A DNA stretch of 64,000 nt from Eonycteris spelaea (taxonomy: Eukaryota; Chordata; Mammalia; Chiroptera; Pteropodidae), in NCBI GenBank assembly GCA_003508835.1, contig PUFA01000316.1, positions 186,001 through 250,000 on the forward strand. Direction: 5' to 3'. How positions within the stretch are numbered: position 1 is the first letter of the stretch; each line of letters begins with the position of its first letter. Both the position numbers and the translations under genes were made by a program. Positions 39,701-52,700 of the stretch are shown here, piece after piece. Under the pieces are notes generated by a model. The model had not been told where the DNA came from and searched no databases. It worked only from the letters and a program-made list of their open reading frames with translations.

Positions 39701-42700
39701 ACTCATACACTGTTCTTCTTATACTTGAAGACTGTTGAATTCCTAATTCATCTTCTCTACAAGGAGTTGAAAACCAATTGATTTGGTATTTCCTAACCAA
39801 TATTGTTTCCCAAATTTTGTAGCTTTCCTAAGGGCAAAAAATATTGCAATACTTAATGTCAGTTTACCAAAATTTGTTTTGGAGAAAATTACTTGGGTCT
39901 CATATATCATTAACACTTCATACATTTCTCTAGTTCTATTTAGGTAGTATTCATGAAAGTTACATTGCAACACATTTGTAAAAAAGAACTGATGACTATA
40001 CATCAAATGGACCTAACAGATATATATTATATATAGAACATTCCACCCAATAGCAGCAGAATACATATCCTTTTCAAGTGCTGTGATACTGTGATTTATA
40101 ATAAGAAATATATATTTAGTCCATTTCTAGAACAAAGTTCTTAAAACTCTTAATTTTTTAGTCAATAAGAGCAATGGGAACATCTTTTGTTTTAATAGTT
40201 GGTCTTTTATTCTCAGTTCCTATAATAGCTCTAGACTAATAAATGTTAGTGTCTTTTGTTATTCATAACAAGTCCCTTTCATCCAAATCTGAGTTTATGT
40301 TAATAAGGTGATTTTTGGAAAACCACTAGATAACCACAGAATGGAGGGCTGGTTTCCAGGGGAATCAACCATATGATTGATTAGAGAGTTGACACTTTCA
40401 CCCCTACCCTCAACCTCCATGGAGGGAATAGAGGCTACAGATTGAGTTTAGTCATTAGTGGCCAATTATTTAATTAATCATGCCTCCATAATGAAGCCTT
40501 CATAAAAGTCCTAAACTTTGAGTTGAGAGAGCTTCCGAGTTGTGAACACATGGGGGTTCTGAGAGAGGGCATGGAAACTTCATTTCCCTTCTCCCATATC
40601 TTGCCCTATGCATCTCTTTCATCTGGCTGTTCCCAGGTTGTATGCCTTTATAGTAACCATTAATCTAGTAAGTACACTGTCCTTAGTTCTGTGAACCTCT
40701 ATAACAAATTTTCCATCCTCAGGAAAGGTGAAGCATCTGCTTCGTAGCTGGTTGGTCAGAAGCACAGGTGACAGCTAGGATTGGTGTCTAAAGTGGGGGC
40801 AGGGAGGCAGTGCAGACTTATGAACTGAGCCCTTTACCTGTGAGATATGATGCGAATTCTAGGTAGGCAGTGTCAGAATTGAATTGAATTGTAGGACACC
40901 CAAATGGTGTCTGCAGAGAATTGGAGAATTAGTTGGCATGGGAAAAAACTCACACATTTGGTGGCCAAAAGTGAACATTGAAAGAAGAGTGTTGAGCGGA
41001 GACACAGAGGTTTTTTCATAAGCACACATGGAATATTCTCTAGGACAGATCACATCCAGGTCACAAAACAAGTCTCAGCAGATTTAAGGAGATATAAATC
41101 ATTCAAAATGTCTTTTATGATCACAGTGGAATCAAACTAAAAATCAATAACAAAAGGAAATCAGGAAAACTCAGAAATTAATGGAAACTAAGCAACAAAG
41201 TCTTGAAACAACTATTGCATCAAAGACAAAAACAAAAGAGAAATTAGAAAATATTTCAAGAAAACTAAATTGAAAACACAGCATACCAAAATTTACATAA
41301 TACAGCAAAGGCAGTAGTAAGAGGAAAATTTACAGTGATAAATGCCTATATCAATGACCTAACATTACACCTTAAGGACCTAGAAAACAAAGAACAAACT
41401 AAGCCCAAATTAGCAGAAGAAAGTAAATAATAAAGGTGAAAACAGAAAAATGAGATAGGTAATAGAAAAAAAATCAGTAAAACTAAAAGTTGTTTTTTTG
41501 AAAAGATAAAATCAGCAAACCTTTAGCTAGACTAAGGGAAAAAAGGAGACTCAAAGAAAATTATAAATAAAAAAGAAGACATCACAGCAAATGCCACCAA
41601 AAAAAAAAGATTTTAAAGGACTATTATAAATAACTATATGCCAACATATTGGACAACATAAAAGAAATGGATAAATTCCTAGAAACATGCAATCCACCGA
41701 GATTAAATTAAGAAGAAATAGAAAGCCTAAATAGACCAATAACAATAGGGAAATAAATCAATCAAAACCTCCCAACAAAAAATGCCTAGGACCAGATAGC
41801 TTCACCGGTAAATGTTACCCAAAATGTAAATAATTAATACCAATTCTTTTAAGCTCTTCCAAAAAGTAGAAGAGGAAACACTTCCAAATTCATTTATGAG
41901 AGACAGCATCACTGTCATACCAAAGCCAGACAAAGACACAATTAGAAAACTACAGACCAGTATCCCTGATGAACATGGATGCAAAAATCCTCGAGAAATA
42001 TTAGCAAACAAAATTCAGCTCACACTAAAAGGATCATACACCATGACCAAGTGGGATTTATCCCTGGGATCCAAGAATGGTTTAATATATGCAAGTTAAT
42101 CAGTGACCTACACCACATTAACAAAATAAAAGAAAAATCACATAATCATCTCAATAGATACAGATAAAGCCTTTGAAAAAAAAAATCAGCACCCTTTCAT
42201 GATAACTCTCAACATAGGAGACGAGGAGCTTACTTCAACAAATAAATTCCATATATGAAAAGCTCACAGTTAATATCACACTCAGTATGAAAGCTGAAAC
42301 CTTGAAACCTTTTTCTTTAAGATCTTTAACAAGGCAAAGCTGTCCACTCTCACCAGTTCTTTTCAACATGTTACTATCAGTCCTAGCATATAAGGCATCC
42401 AAATCAGAAATGAAGAAGTAAAATTATCTGTTTGCAGATGACATGACCTTCCTTATATGTAGAAAAATCTAAAAACTCCACCAAAAAAACTGTTATAATA
42501 AACTTATAAGAAAAATCAATAAAGTTGCAGGATACAAAAAGATGCAACATACAAAAATCAGTTGCATTTCCACACACCAATAATGAACTATCCAAAAAGG
42601 AAATTAAGAAAACAATCACATTTGCAACAATACCAAAAAAAAACTTATGAATAAACATAACTGAGTACTTGTATGTATAGTTGTAAACTTTAAAATATTG

Positions 42701-43727
42701 ATGAAGAGGCAAAGAATAGATACCTGGTATCACCTATTGAACACTGAACTTATTTATTACTTATTTGTTATTTCTACTTTATCTGTTATCCAAGGGATTT
42801 GAAGTTGTATAAGACACAGATAAATAAAACCAAGTAAAGTAGCCACAAATAAATGGAAAGACTTTGTGTTCATAGGTTAGAAGAGTTAATGTTGTTTAAA
42901 TTTCCATACTACCCAAAGTTATTTATAGATTCAATGTGGTCCCTATTAAAATCCTAAAGATATTTTTTACAGAAATAGAAACTACAATTCAAAAACTCAC
43001 ATGCAACCACTAATCTTCAGGGAAATCCAAATTAAAAAAACTACAGTGAGATATCACCTCACACCTGTTGGAATGGTTATTTTCAAACAAAAGAAAAGAT
43101 ACAAATGTTGGCAAAGTTGTGGAGAAAAGGGAACCTTACACTGTTGGTGGGAATGTAAAATGGTACAGCAACTGTAGGAAACAATATGGAGAGTCTTCAA
43201 AAAAGTACTACCATATGATCCAGCAAATCCACTTCTGGATATTTGTCTCAAAGGATTGAAATCAGGATCTTGAAGAGACAAAATTTATGTTCTTAGCAGC
43301 ATTATTCACATGGCCAAGATATAGAAACAACCCAAATGTCCATCAACAGATGAACAGATAAAGAAAATGTGATATACATGTGGAATATTACAGCCTTTAA
43401 AAATAAGGAAACTACCATTTGCAGCAACGTGGATGGACCTGGAAGACGTGCTAAGTGAAATAAGTCATTCACAGAAGGATATCTCTTATACATGATTCTC
43501 TAAAATAGTCAAAATTAAGACAATGGTGTCTAGACAGTGGAATGATGGGTAAGAGGTATGAGTTGTCCAATGGGTATAAAGTTACAATTATTAGTAAATT
43601 CCAGAGATTTGCTACACAACATAGGGTTTATAGATCTACTGTACAGCATAGTGCCTACAGGTGACAGTAAAGTATTGTGTAAGTAACAATTTGTTAAGTA
43701 GGTGGATCTCATGTTAAGTGATCTTAA

Positions 43728-43758
<31 letters not shown>

Positions 43759-46700
43759 AAGATGCAAGGAAACTGGATTGTGGTGATAGTAACATAAATA
43801 CATATGTCCAAACTTACCAATTATACTTAAATAAGCTGGGGGAAAAAAACTCTGATGAATACTACTTTCCATAAGATCAAATAATTAGTTTTACTCATTG
43901 CAAATTCACTGTTTATGTTGAGAGCTGGACTACTCAGCTCTCATCTAGATACACATAGGCAACAGGGCTAATCAGCTATCTAGTTTTTTTAATTATTATT
44001 ATACAGAAAAGAGTGATATAGTGATAACATGTTAACCTGATCTTAAATTTCAATAGCAAATTCTTATTGACCAAAAAGCACTGTATTAAGCATAGTAAAA
44101 AAATTCACAGCTGAGTATTGAGTACCACTCTTAGTATACCAATATATTGGGATTCAGAGGTTACTGCAGAAAATATCGTGAGGTTTTATTTCTCCTTTAT
44201 TTAATAAATCACAATTATACTATGGTAAAAATCAAATTTTTATCTTATGGTTTTGGTTTTATTTACTTGTCTTTTATTATAATACAACTTCAAATCCCTT
44301 TGGATAATAGATAAGGTAGAAATAACAAGTAATAATAAGTTCAGTGTTCAATTGGTGATACCTGGCTTTTGTTGTTTTTTCTTCTTCTTAGGGTCTTAAA
44401 CGAAGGTAAATTCTAGTATCTAGTTTATGTTGATGTAATAAAACAAGTTAGGAAGTATTCTTTTATATTCTATAGAAAGTTTTTGTGAGACCATTGTTAT
44501 ATCTTTCTTAAATAATGAGTGGAATTTAACAATTAAGTCATTTTGCCTAGAGTTTACTTTTAGAAAGGTTCTGAAATATAGATTTTATTTCTTGAATATA
44601 AATATATACATATCTATTAAGATTTTCTATTTCTCCTTGTGTAGGTTCTGATAAGATGTATTCTTCTAGGAATTTATCTTATCTAAATTTTCAAATTTAC
44701 TATCATGTGGTTGTAATATACTTAGTATCTTCAATGTCTGTAGGATATGAAATGGTGCCCTTTTTTTTCTTTCCTGGTACTAGTCATTTCTTCCCTCTCT
44801 ATTTTTTTTCTTTGATGTGTTCACCAGGAATTTGAATATTATTAGTCTTTTTAAAGAATCCATTTGTGTGCTTGGATGATTCTATTTTATTTTGTTTTAT
44901 ATTTCATTAATTTCTTTTTCTTTCATTCAGTTTTACCTTTTCTAATTCCTTGAAATGGATGACAGGATCTTAAGAGTTCAACCTTCTGCTCTAATATATC
45001 CATATAAGGCTGTAAATTCTTCTCTAATCATAGTTTTAGCTCTAAGCCACAGGTTTCAATATGTCCTATTTTTATTATCACTAATTCAAGTGATTTTCTA
45101 ATTTTCATTGTGATTTCTTTTTGACCTTTGGGAGATTTAGAAGTATATTGTTTAATTCCTGAACAAATGAGAATGTTCTGTTTTTTCTCTTACAGTGTTT
45201 GTTGTGAATTTGTGAGGTAAAAAATAGCGTCAGACATTACCTCATAAGTGGGAACAAAAGGCACAGTTCATACCTAGAGATGGTAAAACCTGGAGCCACT
45301 TGAGTGGGAGGGGCCAAGCTGATGGCCTTTATGCACCACCACCCCCAACTACCACCACCACACACAACTATCACAAAACAGGCAGCAAAAACAAGGGTCT
45401 CTTTTTTTTTTTCCAAGAGGAATTCATGTTAAATAATTACTAAATTATTTTTGGACCATAGATAATTAAGTAATAGCCATGTTAAATATGAAAGGGACAC
45501 AGGAAGTTGACCCCAGCAGGTTTAGAATGCATGGGAGAAATAGAGGAGATCAACCTCTGTTACTATTTACCAGCAGCAACAGCTTGTTTAGCTCATACCC
45601 ATTCCCTACCCAAGAAAACACTGAAAGTAACCCTGGTAGCAACTTCAGTCCCTCGCTCCCTGTGAGTTGCACAGGCCCAAACAGCAGGCACTTTAGCAAA
45701 TAATCTCAACTGCAAAGATAAGTATAAATAATACTTATCTTTGTTGGGGCATACCAACACTGAGACAATAAATGGATAAGCCTTGAAGAACGGTTCTAGA
45801 GTAACCAAAAGAGACCTTTAAGAATAATTAATGTCGTGAAAGCAAAGGGAGATATTGCATCTACAGAAAAGAAATAGTTAGAAAAAAGAATCAATTGATA
45901 TTGGTTTTAAAATAGTCGAAATTAAACAACACTATCAAAGTCTCCTCAAAGTTCAATTTTTTAAGTAAAAATACTTGATTTAAGAAATGAAAAATTCTTT
46001 GAAAAAATTTTGATAGGAATAAATTCAAATTGAGTTTACCATAAATCTTTGTTAAATGAAAAACTTTCTTTTTATTTAAGGTGTTGCATCTTGGGATGTT
46101 ACCCCTCAGAGGATTACTTTCTTGAAAAGGAAGGCATTTTTCTTCTTTTGGATTTATTGGCAGTAAGTATGATTATAACAATTATAACACAATAAAATAA
46201 ATGGATTAACCCTTTCCAAAATGAGTACCACAGAACATTATTCTATGATTAAATGCACTCCCAAATCATTCAAATGTTTGTTTTAAATCAAAATCCCTAT
46301 TAGAGATTTATAATATGCATTGGCATATTAAAGGCTCTGAAGAAATCAGTTTATTTGGGTCAGTGTTCCCAAACATATGACAACAGAGAATTTTAAGGGT
46401 TTTTTTTTTTCCCACCAACCTTTGTGAAGTGCTAGGCTATATCAAAACCTTTAATCATTTACTAATAACGCCTTGCTCCTGTTAGTATTAAAAGTTAAGG
46501 GCCATGTTAGACAAAGGAGAAAAGAACTGTGTAGTTAAGAACTTTGTAGTCCATGTGAAAAACCTAGTGTGTCATGGGCCATTTTACAGAAAGGACAGGA
46601 GTGAGCATACTAAGCCTTCCAGAAAAGATGGCTGCCTTCTAACAGCTGCGAAGAATGGCAAAAATCCTCATTTGATCCTCAAAGTAACCCCCTACTGGCC

Positions 46701-49700
46701 TCAGTTCTAAGTCCTTAGTCAAGATGATGTCTGAGAAAAGATAAAATTTTGTCTCAATAAAACTTTGGAAGATATTCTTGCAGAGTTCTAGTCACTGACT
46801 GCCACCATTCTTGATTTTTTTTTTTTAACAGAATAACCTACTTTGGTTTAGCAAAGTTACTAAAGTTATTTGTGTCCTTCCATTTCTCTGAAAGAAAATT
46901 AGTTGACACTAGCGATAAGAGAGCAAACTCATAAGATATAAAACACTGCAAAGAAAAATAAGTAAATAATATAGTAGTAATAAAAATAACCCACCTTGAT
47001 AAACAGGAATGGATCATAACCAGAAACACTTGGAAAGTTCAGAAGTTGATCATAATACAGAAGGCTATACATGTAGCTTTGCTGATATCGTCCTGAATGA
47101 TGTACAGCTCACCGTATTTCTATGGCTAGAGTACAAGTGTGCCCATAGGCACATGGTTATGTGTCAGAGGATTCTCAAAGGCACCGAATTAATTTGGCAG
47201 ATGTTCCTGGAACCTTGCTTTTACTTAAAGACTAAGGAATTACATTAAATATGTATATATTAAACATTTAATATTTAAGATTATATGTAAGACTGCAAAG
47301 ACATTTCTCATTGTATGCACTCTCCTTCACCATCAGGGTTTCTTTATTGGAAAGACAGGAAGACTGGATTAGGAGAAGCCATATAAGACAGTGATTCCAA
47401 GCATAGGCTAGAATTGGTCTGACTGAGTCCTCCCATACTTGTTAGCTGTGTAATTTGAACAAGTTATATAACATCTCTGTTATCAACTTCTTCAAAACAG
47501 AGATAACAGTATTTACCTCATGCATTGCTGGGACGATTATATAGGTGATTATGTGTGTGCATGTGCACATATGAATGTGATATATATACACTTGCATGCA
47601 TTAGTTAGAAAAGTTCCTGATACATATTCTTGCTATGTGTTTTCTGTTATTATGAATATCATTATTAGATTGTGCTTAATGTAGATTGAACCAATCAAGT
47701 TAATTACAAATAGTCTTTAATGAAGTTTTATACCAACTTCAATCCTTTACATTTTCCTCTTTCTCCTGAAAGTAAAGTATAAAAATAAAAAACTCATTTG
47801 ATTTGTGTTCTTCTTAATATAATCTGCTAAAATATTTATTCAATGTACATTGATAATAATTGCTAATAGTGGTTAAACGTTATTGATAGCTTATTATGTA
47901 ACAAGCAGTCTCATATAACCCATCACAATAACTCTCTAAAGCAGGTAATATTGTTATCCTTCATTTAATAAAAGAGGGAACTGATAATGTTTGTAATTCA
48001 AACCACAGGTTACCTGTTTCTTTTGCTGTATTCTATTAGCCATGTACTATAAAAGTTGATCAACAAAAAATATTCCCAACAGAAACCATCCCCGTGTGGA
48101 GGCCATTGCTCTGGATGGACTCACTCTACCTAAGTTTTGGTTTGCTAAAAAATAGTTTTAGCAAAACAAAGGAAATATGCTTGATTTTCCTTAGATTCTT
48201 AGTGTTACAGATGCTTATGTTCGAAATACAAAAATATTTACCTCATTTTTCTTTATTTTCATATGTGACTGCCATTTGATATTATCATCAGTTATTCTCT
48301 TAGTAACAGTTAGGTTATAGCTAGTCTTTACAAACCTTAATAAAGCATGTGATTTACAAAGATCTTGTAATTACAGTGACCCATGCATAGTACTGTTGAA
48401 CTTGCTCCACTTAAACATCTTCACTTATTTTTACACTCTCCGTTTTCCTAGTCAACCAAATCAATTACATTTTTGTTTGTGATGTATGTTTATGACTAGG
48501 TCAAAATTATATTGAATATTTTATTCTTTTTAACTCCTAATGTTTGAAATGTATTCATAACAATGTATCTATATTAACAGGTTATCACAAATCATAATTG
48601 GAGTTTGAATTTTGTAAGGCAGTTATTTAGAAGAAATCTACTGATTAATAGAAATGTTTCTCCTGCTTTTTAAGGCAATAGTTCTAATATTTACTGCAAC
48701 TTTTTTTCTTTTTCTGTTTCCTTGCAAAAGTTGAACCAAAAAAAATTCTGTAACTTAATACTTGGAATAATGGTTGAATTTTGTGATAATCCCAAAACTA
48801 CGGTTCATGTCAATTCTTGGCGAGGGAAGAAGGACCAGACAGCTGCTAGTCTTTTAATTAAATTGTGGAGAAAGGAAGAAAAAGAACTTGGAGTAAAACG
48901 TGATAAACACGGGAAGATCATTGGTGAGTATTTGTTATTGTTAGTAGAAGCAATTAGATGCATATTTTTAAAAAGAGATCTTTAAAAGATAGTAGGAAAG
49001 TGTAAAGACTTTTACACCTTTGTTTAAAGTTCTTTTCACAGGGGTTTGCAGATCTTGCTCTCATAAATTCTGCATAATTAGAATAAAACTGGGTAAATAA
49101 GCAGCAGGTTGATATTTTTATAGAAATTCTCAGGAAATGGTATTTGATGATATTCTTTTCAATATTTTTTATTTTTCAATTGTAGGTGACATACCATATT
49201 ATATTAGTTTCAGGTTTATAACATAGTGACTAAACACTAATAAAACTTAACAAAGTGATCATGCCGATAAATTTAATACCCATCTAGCACCATACATAAT
49301 TATTATAGTATTGTTGACTATTCTCTATGCTATCCTTTACATCCCCATGATAATTTTGTACCTACCAATTTGTACTTCTTAATCTCTTACCCTTTTTCAC
49401 CCATCCTCCTAACTGCCCTCTCATCTGGCAACCATCAAAATGTTCTCTATGAATGAGTTTATTTGTTTTGTTTGTTCATTTTTTTGTTGTTTTTTAAATT
49501 CCACATATAAGTGAAATCATATGTTACTTTGTCTTTCTCTGATTTATTTCACTTAGGGTAATACCCTCTAGGTCCATCCATGTTGTTGCAGGTCGCAAGG
49601 TTTCATTCTTTTCTGTGGCTGAGCAATATTCCATTGTATATATGTCTCACTTCTTTATCCATTCATCTATTGATGGACACTTAGGTTTTCCCATATCTTG

Positions 49701-52700
49701 GCTAATGTGAGTAATGCTGCAGTGAACATATGGATGAATATCTTTTGGAAGTATATTTTGGGTTTCTTCATATAAATACCCAGAAATGGAATAACCTTTG
49801 AGAGATCTCAGAAAAGTCCACAGATGAGCCAAGACAGGCTGTTTGTGTGGAAAAGCCACTGGAAGCATCTTGGGTGGGACCCTAAACTGGGATGCACAGG
49901 GTCTTGGAATCACCAAGGTGGCTGAACCTTGTTAGCTAGATTGGTGGAGACTGAGATATGGCATCTGCAAGCTGGGTCGAGGGAGGGCTCAGCAAAGGAA
50001 CAATGGCTTCTACCAGCAGTTCTGTCTAGGACAAAGCTGCCCTTCTACCCCTCACCCTGAAGCCAAACAATTCAGTTCCTCCCCATATCCTTGCTGCCTT
50101 TTGAGCTGCTGCCTCAGTGCTGGAGCTCAGCGACTAAGTCCATGCATAGGACCTTTAAGTGGAACACCTGGTACTCAGCGGCCCTCCCTCTCACTGGGGC
50201 ACAGTCTCTGCTGGTTTCACATCCAGAAGTTGTGGGGCCTTCTCTTCCCAGCACTGGAACCCCAGGCTGTGGAGCTCGGTGTGGGCTAGGACCCTTCGCT
50301 CTTCAGGAGGGACCTCTACAGCCAAGGATATCCCTCCCAATTTTTAACTGCCGCATGTGGGTGTGGGACCAGCCCATTCTGCATCTCCTTTCCTACTACT
50401 AATTTCAACGTGACTTCTTTTGTATGTCCTTAGTTGTAGGACTTCTGTTCAGCTAGACTTCAGGAGATTCTCAACTTTGGTGGTTCTGTAGTTTAGTTGT
50501 AATTTTGATGTGATCATGGGAGGAGGTGAACACAATTTTCCCTACTCCACAACCTTGACCAGAAGCCTTTGATTATATGCTCTAACTTGAAAAAAAAAAC
50601 TAACAGTAGTGCTAAAATTATCTGCTTTTACAAATAAATTCAGTAATAAACAATTTTATTGTATTTTGTACATTTCTGTTGATTCATATTTCTATAATTT
50701 ATTTATATAAAATAAACTTTTTAAACAAAAATAAATCAGATTTTTCATAAATTTTAATTACTAGATCCTAAATTAATGAAGTTTACAATATCAGAATCTA
50801 TAGTTCACTTATCTATTCTACACTGCTACATTATATTTTCTAAAGCTCTTAAGATTCTTATTATGGTTTCATCTATACTGTTAGTATTACTTATTTTTAA
50901 ATGAAAATATCTTCCCTTTAACTTCAGATGATTTCTGTCTTCAATTATTGCTCAGTTTTGACCTATAACATAAAATCTTTATAGGATAATATATAGAAAC
51001 AAAAGCGCAGGAGATTACATCATTGTTTAACTGACATTGTTCAATTTCTGGATTTCAAAATTAGAAAAGTTACTTACAAAAGAGTTTCACATTTTAAAAA
51101 GTAATTTTTGAAATTTTTATATTTTACATAAATAATAAAAATGAAAGCTACATGTTTTGCCACAAAATGGGGAATGAAATCACAGATTACTATGCCTTCA
51201 AAAGAATAACCATCTACAAGGCACTATTTTACTCTGTTATAATATTTTTATATATTTTATAATGTCTAGATTAAAATCTCAAAATCAAATTTTTATTTAG
51301 TACAGTTTTTATCTGTCCCTCCTATATTTTTTTTCCTATCTAATGATTAGATACAAAGAAACCTCTATTTACTAGTTTTCAAGAAGAGCAAAATATCATG
51401 CCTCTGCCTGCTGACTGCCCCACTGTCGCAGTTATGGATGTGGCTGAAAACATCAGAGCAAAAATTTATGCTGTGTTGGGCAAACTAGGTAAGAAGCTAC
51501 TCGTCAATTCACAAGAGTTTCTCTGATTGCTACATATGTGGTTGCTTTTGCTTTGGAGTCCACTTTTCAAACATAATGAACCATAGTCCCTTTATACAGA
51601 TAAATGCATGTTCCATTGTTATCCCAATGCCCAGGCTGCACTCCTGATCAAGTAAATCAGTGGGTGTGGGATCTCGGTATCAGTATTATTTTTAAATCTC
51701 CCCAGGCAATTCCAGTGTGCATCCAGGATTAAAGGCAGTTAGTTTAGATGACTAGGTTTAAACACTAGAATTCTGAAGTGCCTGAGTTTTCTTAAGTCCT
51801 TGTTCTTATTAAGGAAAAAGCCCTTACTCTTTAGGTTCTGAAGATACAATATGGTCTAACCATAGCACAGAAAGTATTCCTCTTTAATGACTAATTAAGG
51901 ATGGCCTGGGAGAGGTTTGTTACAGGAAAAAAGTCAGAAGCTCATAGAAGTAACATTTTCATAAAGCAAGGTTAAATCAAAAGTAACTTTATTTGTTTTT
52001 ATGATAGATATTGCTTATTGGAATCACTTCTTTTAAAGTCATTCTCTCTTTGTAAAATTTGTTTAGACTTTGAAAATTTACCTGGCTATCTGCTGAAGAT
52101 TTTGTCACCCTCTGTATCATACATAGATATCTTGATTTTAAAGTGAGTACCTTTTAACCTTGTTATTAAAATCAGAATGGCAAAACGTCAACCGGGAAAT
52201 AAAAGTTCTGTTCGTGGTTGTGAGCAATCATCCTGTACTGTGTTGTTTTTATTTTCCAGTTTGTATCTGGTACTATTTAGAAAATATACAATGAATTGAT
52301 TGTGTGTTTTCCTTCAGATAAGAGTTCTTCCAACAATTAGTTTATAAAAGAAGATGGATGTTACTGACAGTTATTCAGAAGTCTAAATGTTTAAAATATA
52401 ATGTCTTCTCTTTATAGAGCATTAGGAGCTAGAAGTAATTGAATTATTGCTAATTAAAATAAATTACTAATAGTAATTAAAGTATTATTTTACCATTACT
52501 TTCTATAATGATCAAATATCAATTAAAGGATATTAGTTTGCTTACATTGCTAGTGATATTTTTGGTAGGTAAATGCTTTTGAAGTTTCAGGAAAGTCTTT
52601 TCAAGTAAATATTTTCTTCTACTATTAGTACACTGTTTATTTGAATGTTGTAAATGATAAACCTCTATTTTCAAATGAAAACAAGACTGAATTTTATCCC

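Larger units (their letters stand above)
41000..43850 (+). mobile_element. old L1, ORF2 to 3' end, sense, inactivated
   Basis: The ORF2 part is recognisable from ATTCTCTAGGACAGATCACA through ACCAGTATCCCTGATGAACA, CATGACCAAGTGGGATTTAT, CCCTGGGATCCAAGAATGGT and TTCATAGGTTAGAAGAGTTA. The 3' end runs through CAACCCAAATGTCCATCAAC to about 43850. Frameshifts and stops throughout, and no 5' part, so it cannot mobilise. A foreign stretch of about 115 bp interrupts ORF2 at 42722-42836. A (CA)n run sits in the 3' UTR at 43728-43754. It fills much of intron 15. Confidence 0.85.
46163..48730 (+). other. CFAP69 intron 16
   Basis: 2.6 kb. 46490-46830 is a possible LTR remnant (CTCAATAAAACTTTGGAAG). A sense MIR lies at about 47390-47570 and an antisense MIR at about 47870-48010. 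No additional exon supported. Confidence 0.4.

Noticed and set aside
41896..42167. Short frames resembling reverse transcriptase
   Set aside because: They are fragments of decayed L1 ORF2, not a host gene.
43530..43820. 96-codon minus-strand frame with a run of Cys-Val
   Set aside because: The run is a translated (CA)n repeat inside an L1 3' UTR.
50091..50402. Three overlapping frames of 60-100 codons
   Set aside because: They fall in a probable retroelement segment; three frames open at once reflects composition, and no domain was recognised.
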